Assembly (NCBI GenBank): GCA_033721915.1
Contig: JAWWAC010000097.1
Span: forward strand, 1-6,226
Direction of reading: 5' to 3'
DNA from: REBR01 sp033721915
Lineage (GTDB): Bacteria > Pseudomonadota > Gammaproteobacteria > Pseudomonadales > Oleiphilaceae
DNA length: 6,226 bases
Shown in pieces: positions 1-5,525 of the stretch. Both the position numbers and the translations under genes were made by a program. Below the pieces are notes generated by a model. That model saw only the letters and a program-made list of their open reading frames with translations. It was not told the DNA's origin and did not search any database. Every line of letters starts with the position of its first letter. Positions within the stretch are counted from its first letter, which is position 1.

Positions 1-95
1 CCGCGCCCCCCCTCCCCCCCCCCCGGCGCGCGGGGCGCCGGCGGTTCGACGATCGGGGGGGGGGCGGCCCGGGGCGCCCCCCCCACCACCGGGGT
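1..95. other. Low-complexity C/G-run end, probable sequencing or assembly artefact
   Basis: The first 95 bases consist almost entirely of C and G homopolymer runs, with only a handful of A or T bases, apart from a short mixed patch near 44-54. The sequence changes abruptly to normal coding texture at about position 96. In the frame of the minus-strand gene that should continue here, no stop codon appears, but the translation collapses into Gly, Pro, Ala and Arg. The family would be expected to continue here with a hydrophobic strand. I infer degraded base calls at a contig end. A genuine GC-rich repeat is the less likely alternative. Confidence 0.7.
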
Positions 96-347
96 GCGGT
101 GCCTCTGGCGGTTGACGCTCAGCCACTGGTCGGCCACCTGGATTTCATCCTCTTCCAGTGGCAGATAGTGGCGCACACTCATGATGCGTTCGCTGTGGAT
201 CACCTCGAAGGGCGTGCGGTTGGAAACGATGAAGTTGTCGCTGAACAGACGCCGCTCCACGGCATTGATCAGCGACCAGAAGGCCCGCTCGCTGAGGGTT
301 GGCTTTGCCCGCTCGCCGGGGGCCTGTTGGGTATCCGGTGCATTCAC
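1..347 (-). CDS. N-terminal part of a possible PhaC-like alpha/beta hydrolase (partial)
   Basis: This gene begins with GTG at 347-345 and runs off the left edge. A GGAG ribosome-binding site at 359-356 lies 8 bases before the GTG, and the preceding reductase gene ends only 14 bases upstream, so the two are probably one transcript. About 84 residues are readable. They run from a polar Gln/Pro/Glu start through the helix SERAFWSLINAVERRLFSDN, then TPFEVIH and MSVRHYLPLEEDEI, and end at RHRTPVV. The pattern of 'TPFEVI' then 'VRHY.P' then 'HR.P.V' resembles the leader region of PhaC-related (polyhydroxyalkanoate synthase-like) hydrolases, just before the first core strand. No nucleophile elbow or catalytic triad lies in the window, so this is a family guess from the N-terminus only. 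Residues encoded by 1-95 should not be trusted. Confidence 0.5.
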   Translation of the reverse strand, partial: MNAPDTQQAPGERAKPTLSERAFWSLINAVERRLFSDNFIVSNRTPFEVIHSERIMSVRHYLPLEEDEIQVADQWLSVNRQRHRTPVVGGAPRAAPPPIVEPPAPRAPGGGEGGR

Positions 348-361
348 GGCTCTGACTCCGT

Positions 362-1396
362 TCAGGGACAGGGGTAAGTGTAGCGCTGGTGCAGCGACTC
401 GATGCCCTGTAACAGCTCATCGCTGAGTGTGATGTCCGCACTGGCGATGTTCTCTGAGAGCTGCTCCAGGCGGGTGGCGCCGATGATGTTGCTGGTCACG
501 AAGGGGCGGCTGTTGATGTAGGCCAGTGCCATCTGGGCCGGCGTCAGATCGTGGGCCAGCGCCAGGTCCACATAGGCGGCGGTGGCTTCCAGTGCCTGCT
601 CGGAATTGTAGCGGGCGAAGCGCTGGTAGAGGGAAAGCCTGGCACCGGCGGGTTTCCGGCCCCCCAGGTACTTGCCGGTGAGCATGCCAAAGGCCAGTGG
701 CGAGTAGGCCAGCAGACCGGTCTGCTCACGCCAGGCCACCTCCGCCATGCCTGCCTCGAAGGAGCGGTTGAGCAGGTTGTAGGGGTTCTGCACGCTCACC
801 GGCCTCGGCCAGCCATGCTGTTCCGCCAGTTGCAGGTAGCGCATGGTGCCCCAGGGGCTTTCGTTCGACAGACCCACGTGGCGCACCTTGCCGGATTTCA
901 CCAGCTCATCCAGTGCCGAGAGGGTCTCCTCAATGGGCACGGCATCCCCGTCGTCACCGGGCTGGAACCCCAGCTTGCCGAAGAAGTTGCTGCGCCGCTC
1001 CGGCCAGTGCACCTGGTAGAGGTCGATGTAGTCGGTCTGCAGACGCCGCAGGCTGTCCTCCGCCGCCTGCAGTATCTGCTGGCGGTTGAGACGGGGGCCG
1101 CCACGGATGTAGTCCATGCTGCCGGGGCCCGTCACCTTGCTGGCAATCACCAGCTTGTCGCGACCGCCACGGGCGCTGAGCCAGTTGCCCAGGTACTGCT
1201 CGGTCAGCCCCTGGGTTTCGGCCCTGGGGGGCACCGGGTACATTTCCGCCGCATCAATGAAGTTGATGCCCGAGTCCACGGCCAGGTCCAGCTGTTCGAA
1301 GGCCTCCTGCTCGGTGTTCTGCTCACCCCAGGTCATGGAGCCCAGGCAGATCAGGCTCACCTCCAGATCGGTGCGGCCCAGCGGTCGCTTTTCCAT
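362..1396 (-). CDS. tas: Tas-like NADP(H)-dependent aldo/keto reductase
   Basis: This 344-residue protein is a single-domain (beta/alpha)8-barrel aldo/keto reductase, expected to reduce carbonyl substrates with NADPH in the cytoplasm. It matches E. coli Tas closely in length (about 346) and motifs: EVS..CLGSMTWGEQN at 12-27, AEMYPVPPR-ETQGLTE at 50-66, LQTDYIDLYQVHWP at 119-132, VQNPYNLLNRSFE in the middle and an R.TYPCP ending. The catalytic tetrad is intact: Asp48, Tyr53, Lys87 and His130. The N-terminal sequence fits the family, and GGAG at 1406-1403 lies 6 bases before the ATG. E. coli Tas was named for suppressing tyrosine auxotrophy; its physiological substrate is unclear, and so is this one's. 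The gene lies 112 bases downstream of dinB and 14 bases upstream of the possible hydrolase gene, with which it probably forms an operon. The family assignment is firm; the function is not. Confidence 0.93.
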   Translation of the reverse strand: MEKRPLGRTDLEVSLICLGSMTWGEQNTEQEAFEQLDLAVDSGINFIDAAEMYPVPPRAETQGLTEQYLGNWLSARGGRDKLVIASKVTGPGSMDYIRGGPRLNRQQILQAAEDSLRRLQTDYIDLYQVHWPERRSNFFGKLGFQPGDDGDAVPIEETLSALDELVKSGKVRHVGLSNESPWGTMRYLQLAEQHGWPRPVSVQNPYNLLNRSFEAGMAEVAWREQTGLLAYSPLAFGMLTGKYLGGRKPAGARLSLYQRFARYNSEQALEATAAYVDLALAHDLTPAQMALAYINSRPFVTSNIIGATRLEQLSENIASADITLSDELLQGIESLHQRYTYPCP

Positions 1397-1508
1397 AACA
1401 GTCTCCGGTTACTTATCAGAAAAGGAACGGATGCTGTGGCAAATGCTACGGCATAACGGGACTTTGAACCAGAAAAGCCACCGGGGACCGGAAAAACAGC
1501 CGGACCCA

Positions 1509-2603
1509 CTAACTCTGGTGGGCGGGCGGCGCAAAGAGCGTCAGCTGACGGGGGTTTTCATCCGCCTGGGCCAGGCGCACACCCAGCCCCAGCAGCCGCA
1601 CGCCCCGGCTCTCCTCCTGGCCGTAGAGATGGTCCAGCAGTGGGGCGAAGTCCGACTCCACCGGCAGACCGGGGCGCTGCCAGAGTGTCTCGCGGGTGTG
1701 GGTGGAGAAATCGGCGAAGCGCAGCTTCACAAAGAGTTTGGCAAAGGGGGCCCGGTCCGGGCGGTCCAGTGACTTGCGCCCCAGACGCTGGTGAAGCTCC
1801 TCCACCAGCGTCTCCAGGCGCTCATGGCAGGCGGGTAGCCCCGGCAGGTTCTGGCTGAAGGTGCGCTCCACGCTCAGTGATTTGCGCACACGGCTGACCA
1901 CCACGGCCCGCTCGTCCTGCCCCCAGGCCAGCTCGTACAGGCGCTCGCCGTGACGGCCGAAGCGCTCCGCCAGTGCCGGCTGTGACCACTGACGCAGGTC
2001 CTCACAGGTGTGGATGCCCAGGTCGTGCAGCTTGCCGGCGGTCACCCGGCCCACCCCGTGGAGCTTGGTCACCGGCAATGGCCGCAGAAAGGCCTCCACT
2101 TCCCCCGGGGTGATCACGCAGAGCCCGTCGGGCTTGTGCCAGTCACTGGCGATCTTGGCCAGAAACTTGTTGGGGGCGACCCCGGCGGAGATGGTGATGC
2201 CCAGCTCGGCGGCCACCTCACGGCGCAGTGCCTGTGCGATCCGGGTGGCACTGCCCCGGAAGTCCCTGGCCGCGGAGACGTCCAGGTAGGCCTCATCCAG
2301 TGACAGGGGCTCCACCAGGTCGGTGTATCGGCGGAAAATCCCCATCATCTGCCGCGATACCGCCTGGTAGCGGGCCATATCCGTGGGCAGAATGGTCAGG
2401 TGGGGACAGCGTTGCAGTGCCTGGGCCATGGGCATGGCGGAGTGAATGCCGTATTCTCGCGCCGGGTAGTTGCAGGTGGTGACCACACCACGACCACTGG
2501 CGGCGCCAATGGCCAGTGGCCGTTCACGCAGCTCCGGGCGGGAGCGCATTTCCACGGCGGCATAGAAACAATCGGCGTCACAGTGGATAATCTTGCGCTG
2601 CAT
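1509..2603 (-). CDS. dinB: DNA polymerase IV (Y-family translesion polymerase)
   Basis: DinB copies past DNA lesions as an error-prone polymerase without proofreading, working with the beta clamp. With the start at 2603 the protein has 364 residues (E. coli 351). The palm begins KIIHCDADCFYAAVE, with metal ligand Asp9 and steric-gate position Tyr14 (Phe13 in E. coli). The second catalytic motif SLDEAYLDV gives Asp103 and Glu104. A helix-hairpin-helix motif (KLHGVGRVTAGK) lies at 180-191, followed by the little-finger domain. The tail has a clear clamp-binding motif, QLTLF, at 353-357. I chose ATG 2603 because the family starts directly with this strand and GGGG lies 6 bases upstream. ATG 2630 (nine residues longer, AGGG 8 bases upstream) is also possible. 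An ATG at 2675-2673 is excluded because it would lie inside the LexA box. The gene is complete and should be SOS-induced from its own promoter. Confidence 0.96.
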   Translation of the reverse strand: MQRKIIHCDADCFYAAVEMRSRPELRERPLAIGAASGRGVVTTCNYPAREYGIHSAMPMAQALQRCPHLTILPTDMARYQAVSRQMMGIFRRYTDLVEPLSLDEAYLDVSAARDFRGSATRIAQALRREVAAELGITISAGVAPNKFLAKIASDWHKPDGLCVITPGEVEAFLRPLPVTKLHGVGRVTAGKLHDLGIHTCEDLRQWSQPALAERFGRHGERLYELAWGQDERAVVVSRVRKSLSVERTFSQNLPGLPACHERLETLVEELHQRLGRKSLDRPDRAPFAKLFVKLRFADFSTHTRETLWQRPGLPVESDFAPLLDHLYGQEESRGVRLLGLGVRLAQADENPRQLTLFAPPAHQS

Positions 2604-2665
2604 GTCGGACCCCGGTCCCGCGCTGGCCATCAATAAGACCCTGGCGGTAGAATCCCCGGCAAGGC

Positions 2666-2681
2666 CTGTACACAATCACAG
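2666..2681 (-). promoter_or_regulatory. LexA-binding site (SOS box) controlling dinB
   Basis: The site reads CTGT-N8-ACAG on both strands, a full match to the conserved half-sites of the gammaproteobacterial LexA operator (consensus CTGT(AT)4ACAG). On the dinB strand it is CTGTGATTGTGTACAG. It begins 6 bases after the dinB -10 element, so it covers the expected transcription start, and bound LexA would block initiation. dinB is a classic LexA-regulated gene, which supports the call. The eight-base centre departs somewhat from alternating A/T, so the affinity may be moderate. Confidence 0.85.
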
Positions 2682-2687
2682 GCTTGT

Positions 2688-2716
2688 ATCTTACGACAAG
2701 ACCCCGAGAATGTCAG
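2688..2716 (-). promoter_or_regulatory. Sigma-70-type promoter of dinB
   Basis: On the minus strand a -35 element CTGACA (2716-2711, five of six to TTGACA) and a -10 element TAAGAT (2693-2688, four of six to TATAAT) are separated by exactly 17 bases. The expected transcript start is near 2681, at the edge of the LexA box. This leaves a leader of about 50 to 80 bases, depending on which dinB start is used. The arrangement of promoter, operator and gene is internally consistent, but no transcript start has been seen. Confidence 0.65.
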
Positions 2717-2738
2717 TTCCCGGTGCGACACAAAACCT

Positions 2739-2756
2739 AAGGACACCATGCCATGA
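2739..2756 (+). promoter_or_regulatory. minC ribosome-binding site with overlapping two-codon mini-ORF
   Basis: AAGGA at 2739-2743 lies 9 bases before the minC ATG at 2753. A second ATG at 2748, only 4 bases from the AAGGA, opens a two-codon frame (Met-Pro). Its TGA at 2754-2756 overlaps the minC start as ATGA. Ribosomes that choose the first ATG would stop directly on the minC start and could re-initiate. The geometry is visible in the sequence; any effect on MinC level is inference. Confidence 0.5.
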
Positions 2757-3568
2757 CGGATGCCGACCTCAAGGCGGACACCCAGAGCCACTGCTTCGAG
2801 CTCAAGGGCGGGATGCTGACCCTGACCCTGCTGGAGCTGCGTTATTTCGACCTGGACGCCTTTGAAGCCACACTGCGGGAAAAGATCCGCCAGGCACCCG
2901 GCTTTTTCCGGGATCTGCCCATTGTGATCAGCCTGGACAAGTACGAGCGGCCCGCTGCGGAACTGGATTTCTTCCAGATGATCGGCTGCTGCCGCCGCCA
3001 TTCCATTCAGGTGGCCGCGGTGCGCGGTGGCGATGAAGACGTCAAGCGTCTGGCCCGCAACGCCTCACTGGCCTGGCTGCCCTCCCACGCCGCCAAAACC
3101 ACCCCGGTGGCCCCGGCGGAAATGGCGCCCCCGGAGACGCCGGCGGCGGACAGCGCGGCCACTGAGCCCGCCGAGACCGCCGCCCAGGCCACACCAACAA
3201 GCCAGCCCGGCCAAGGAGAGGCGCCGGAAGCCGCTGCGCCACCAGGGCGGGTGATTACCCAGCCGGTGCGCTCCGGCCAGCAGATCTATGCCCCGGAAGG
3301 GGATCTGATCATCATGGCGCCGGTGGGGGCCGGTGCCGAGGTGCTGGCGGCCGGCCACATCCATGTCTACGGCCCGCTGCGCGGGCGGGCACTGGCGGGA
3401 GTCCATGGCAACACGGAAGCGCGCATTTTCTGCCAGTCTCTGGAAGCAGAGCTTGTGTCCGTGGCTGGACACTATAAAATCTCCGAAGATCTCCAGGACA
3501 GCTGCTGGAAAAAACCGGCAGAGGTCGGGTTCAGGGACGACGCACTCACCGTCAGGCCACTGGACTGA
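2753..3568 (+). CDS. minC: Septum site-determining protein MinC
   Basis: MinC is the FtsZ-polymerisation inhibitor of the Min system. MinD recruits it to the polar membrane so that septa form only at midcell. The N-terminal inhibitory domain covers about 1-110 (FELKGGMLTLTLLEL, LPIVISLDKY, RRHSIQVAAVRGG). The C-terminal beta-helix domain covers about 167-271, with the MinD-binding RSGQ motif at 173-176, IYAPEGDLI, HIHVYGPLRGRALAGVHGN and a final ALTVRPLD. Both domains closely resemble E. coli MinC. At 271 residues it is about 40 longer than E. coli MinC (231). The extra length lies in a linker at about 112-166, rich in Ala, Pro, Glu and Thr. The start follows an AAGGA site. minD follows after 41 bases. 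I found no convincing sigma-70 promoter for minC; the region upstream is shared with the divergent dinB. Confidence 0.96.
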   Translation: MTDADLKADTQSHCFELKGGMLTLTLLELRYFDLDAFEATLREKIRQAPGFFRDLPIVISLDKYERPAAELDFFQMIGCCRRHSIQVAAVRGGDEDVKRLARNASLAWLPSHAAKTTPVAPAEMAPPETPAADSAATEPAETAAQATPTSQPGQGEAPEAAAPPGRVITQPVRSGQQIYAPEGDLIIMAPVGAGAEVLAAGHIHVYGPLRGRALAGVHGNTEARIFCQSLEAELVSVAGHYKISEDLQDSCWKKPAEVGFRDDALTVRPLD

Positions 3569-3609
3569 TCCGGATACAGATTCATCCATCGGCAAACAGG
3601 ACGACACTC

Positions 3610-4419
3610 TTGGCTAAAATCATTGTTGTGACCTCAGGCAAAGGCGGGGTGGGTAAAACCACCTCCAGCGCTTCCATCAGTACCGGTCTGGCCAAGCGCG
3701 GCTACCGTACCGTGGTCATCGATTTCGATGTGGGACTGCGCAACCTGGACCTGATCATGAACTGCGAGCGTCGTGTGGTGTACGACTTCGTCAACGTGAT
3801 CCAGGGGGAGGCCACGCTCAACCAGGCCCTGATCCGTGACAAGCGGGTGGAGAACCTCTACATCCTGCCCGCCTCACAGACCCGGGACAAGGAAGCCCTG
3901 ACCAAGGAAGGGGTGGAGAAAGTCCTCAACGAACTGGCGGAACAGTTCGACTACCTGATCTGCGACTCCCCGGCGGGCATCGAACACGGCGCCCTCATGG
4001 CCCTGTACTTCGCCGATGAGGCCATTGTGGTCACCAATCCGGAAGTCTCCTCGGTACGGGACTCGGATCGCATTCTGGGCATCCTTCAGAGCAAGTCCCG
4101 GCGCTCTGAGCTGGGGCTGGAGCCGGTGAAAGAGCACCTGCTGCTGACCCGCTACAATCCCGAGCGGGTCCATCGCGGCGAAATGCTGTCCCTGGAGGAT
4201 GTGAATGATATCCTGAGCATTCCGCTGATGGGGGCCATCCCGGAATCACAGGCGGTACTCAACGCCTCCAACCAGGGGGTGCCGGTGATTCTGGACGAGG
4301 AAAGCACCGCCGGGCAGGCCTACGACGATGCCGTGGCACGGCTTCTTGGGGAAGAACGGGAATTGCGCTTTCTGGATCTGCAGAAGAAAGGCATCTTCAA
4401 ACGCATGTTCGGGGGTTGA
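3610..4419 (+). CDS. minD: Septum site-determining ATPase MinD
   Basis: MinD is a ParA/MRP-type ATPase that dimerises with ATP on the inner membrane, recruits MinC and is released when MinE stimulates ATP hydrolysis. Its 269 residues match E. coli MinD (270) nearly throughout. The deviant Walker A motif KGGVGKTT is at 11-18, with signature Lys11 and Lys16. VVIDFDVGLRNLDLIM follows at 35-50 with Asp38 and Asp40. Walker B ends at Asp119 (LICDSPAGIE), and NPEVSSVRDSD covers 143-153. The last 13 residues, LQKKGIFKRMFGG, are the amphipathic membrane-targeting helix. The start codon is TTG at 3610, with AGGA at 3598-3601, 8 bases upstream. The family begins with Met-Ala-Lys/Arg-Ile-Ile, which fits this start exactly, and no nearby ATG in frame does. 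minE follows 6 bases after the stop, so the two are translationally close. Confidence 0.97.
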   Translation: MAKIIVVTSGKGGVGKTTSSASISTGLAKRGYRTVVIDFDVGLRNLDLIMNCERRVVYDFVNVIQGEATLNQALIRDKRVENLYILPASQTRDKEALTKEGVEKVLNELAEQFDYLICDSPAGIEHGALMALYFADEAIVVTNPEVSSVRDSDRILGILQSKSRRSELGLEPVKEHLLLTRYNPERVHRGEMLSLEDVNDILSIPLMGAIPESQAVLNASNQGVPVILDEESTAGQAYDDAVARLLGEERELRFLDLQKKGIFKRMFGG

Positions 4420-4425
4420 TACGCC

Positions 4426-4683
4426 ATGAGTTTTTTCGACTACTTCCGCAACAAGAAGCGCCCCAATACGGCTTCCATCGCCAAGGAGCGGCTGCAGATC
4501 ATTGTCGCCCATGAGCGTAACACCCGGGATCAGCCGGACTACCTGCCACAGCTCCAGCAGGAGCTGCTGGATGTCATTCGCAAATACGTGGCCATTCAGG
4601 ATGATCAGGTCCAGGTACAGCTCGACAAGAATGACAGCTGTTCGGTACTGGAGCTTAACGTCACCCTGCCGGACAAAGTCTGA
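4426..4683 (+). CDS. minE: Cell division topological specificity factor MinE
   Basis: MinE stimulates the MinD ATPase and drives the pole-to-pole oscillation of MinCD. The 85-residue protein (E. coli 88) has the expected parts. An N-terminal amphipathic membrane segment, SFFDYFRNKK, is at 2-11. The MinD-contacting segment IAKERLQIIVAHER is at 18-31. The topological-specificity and dimer domain runs from about 32 (YLPQLQQELLDVIRKYV, then LELNVTLPD near the end). It starts 6 bases after the minD stop. Its purine-rich ribosome-binding run, GGGGG at 4411-4415, lies within the last minD codons, which indicates coupled translation. The stop codon at 4681-4683 forms the foot of a large hairpin. Confidence 0.97.
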   Translation: MSFFDYFRNKKRPNTASIAKERLQIIVAHERNTRDQPDYLPQLQQELLDVIRKYVAIQDDQVQVQLDKNDSCSVLELNVTLPDKV

Positions 4684-4724
4684 TGGCCGCCGGGCCTGGT
4701 GTCACGCACCGGCGCCCGGCCATC
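4682..4724 (+). other. GC-rich hairpin overlapping the minE stop codon
   Basis: GATGGCC (4682-4688) pairs with GGCCATC (4718-4724). After a three-base bulge, GGGC (4692-4695) pairs with GCCC (4714-4717). CTGGTG (4696-4701) then pairs with CACCGG (4707-4712), with one G-T pair, closing a five-base loop. That is 17 base pairs in a 43-base element. No T run follows (AACCAC instead), so it is not a canonical intrinsic terminator. It may protect the minCDE message from 3' decay, or reduce read-through into the START gene, which starts 17 bases later. Confidence 0.55.
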
Positions 4725-4740
4725 AACCACAGGGCTCTTC

Positions 4741-5439
4741 ATGCGCCTCACGACCTTAGTGCCCCTGCTGTGTCTGCTGCTGGCAAGCCACGGCGCGAGT
4801 GGCGACGTGCCCACGGACGACCGTGACTGGTCCCTCAGGGAGGACAGCCGGGGCATCCGCGTCTACACCCGTTCACTGGAGCACTCCCCCTTCGACGCCT
4901 TCCGTGCGGTGACCGAGCTGGATGCCCCCATGGACCAGCTGATGGCCGTCATGGGCCAGCCCGAGTCCTGTCTGCGCTGGGTGCATACCTGCATTGAGGC
5001 CAGGGCCGTGGGTGACGGAGACTTCCACGACCGCTACGCCTACTCCGTCAACCAGATGCCCTGGCCGGTGCACAACCGGGATTACGTGGTGCGTATCCGC
5101 ACTTCGGGGGACGCTGACGGCATCACCATCACCATGGATGCGCAGCAGGACATCCACCCCCGGCAGGATGGACTGGTGCGCATTACCCACTCCCACAGTG
5201 TCTACCACATCACCCCGCTGGGGGATGAGGGCACAAGGCTGGAGTGGTTCCAGCATACCGAGCCGGGCGGGGCCGTGCCCGGATGGCTGGTGAACCGCAT
5301 GACCACCGACCTGCCCTATCGCTCGTTGCGCAATCTGCAGGAAGAAGTGCGAGACCCGCGCTATGCTGATTATCGTATCGAATACGACGATGGAGGCCGT
5401 ATTGCGGGATTGATCCGTGAGAAGGCGGGGCCGGATTAA
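4741..5439 (+). CDS. Secreted START-domain lipid-binding protein
   Basis: The 232-residue product starts MRLTTLVPLLCLLLASHGASG, a typical signal peptide with a short basic start, a Leu-rich core and a likely signal peptidase I site after Ala19-Ser20-Gly21. There is no lipobox, so it should be a soluble periplasmic or exported protein. The rest looks like one START-like domain (lipid-binding helix-grip fold), with FDAFRAVTELDAP at about 51-63, PWPVHNRDYVVRIR at 107-120, H-I-T-P-L at 156-160, a WFQHTEPGG stretch, then VPGWLVN at 179-185 and a C-terminal amphipathic helix. These fit bacterial START-domain proteins of unknown ligand. ATG 4741 is preferred over GTG 4699 because AGGG lies 6 bases upstream and the signal peptide then begins at the N-terminus. 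It lies 57 bases after minE and may share its transcript. Its cargo and any link to division are unknown. Confidence 0.85.
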   Translation: MRLTTLVPLLCLLLASHGASGDVPTDDRDWSLREDSRGIRVYTRSLEHSPFDAFRAVTELDAPMDQLMAVMGQPESCLRWVHTCIEARAVGDGDFHDRYAYSVNQMPWPVHNRDYVVRIRTSGDADGITITMDAQQDIHPRQDGLVRITHSHSVYHITPLGDEGTRLEWFQHTEPGGAVPGWLVNRMTTDLPYRSLRNLQEEVRDPRYADYRIEYDDGGRIAGLIREKAGPD

Positions 5440-5446
5440 CCCCGCC
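5424..5446 (+). other. GC-rich inverted repeat spanning the START-gene stop codon
   Basis: GGCGGGG (5424-5430) and CCCCGCC (5440-5446) form a perfect 7-bp, nearly all-G/C stem around a 9-base loop that ends with the TAA stop codon (5437-5439). No T run follows, so it lacks the second half of an intrinsic terminator. It could act as a 3' end stabiliser or as a Rho-dependent pause site. It could also be a chance pairing in GC-rich DNA. Confidence 0.4.
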
Positions 5447-5525
5447 AAGACGCTGCCGCTTGCATCCCGATGCGGCCCTAATGCATTGTTGATTGAACGC
5501 TTTCTTTCGCCAACCAGGACGCCCA

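Noticed and set aside
1412..1442. A possible minus-strand promoter for the aldo/keto reductase (TTGCCA at 1442-1437, GATAAG at 1417-1412)
   Set aside because: The spacing is 19 bases, and the implied transcript start near 1405 would fall within the ribosome-binding site GGAG at 1406-1403. A functional promoter here is unlikely.
551..1456. A 301-codon plus-strand open frame opposite the aldo/keto reductase
   Set aside because: It is antisense to a gene with a clear family match and intact catalytic residues. Its translation is rich in His, Gly, Gln and Val, with no recognisable domain, as expected from the complement of GC-rich coding DNA.
1470..1508. A terminator after dinB on the minus strand, built from CCGG repeats near short T runs
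   Set aside because: The stems are only 4 bp and the T runs are short and not directly adjacent. The evidence is too weak to call.
1116..1772. A 218-codon plus-strand open frame crossing the tas-dinB gap
   Set aside because: It overlaps the ends of two well-supported minus-strand genes, shows no domain, and has no convincing start signal.
2648..2653. TAGAAT as a -10 element for minC
   Set aside because: It is a good -10 match, but there is no acceptable -35 element 16-18 bases upstream, and it lies 95 bases before minC.
3065..3607. A 180-codon minus-strand open frame opposite minC
   Set aside because: It is the complement of the conserved minC C-terminal domain and its Ala/Pro-rich linker. 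The Arg- and Gly-rich translation has no family resemblance.
5456..5475. A GCCGC/GCGGC inverted repeat and a TTGCAT -35-like hexamer ahead of the CBS gene
   Set aside because: The stem is 5 bp with a 12-base loop and no T run, and no -10 element is found at a suitable distance. Both are compatible with chance.
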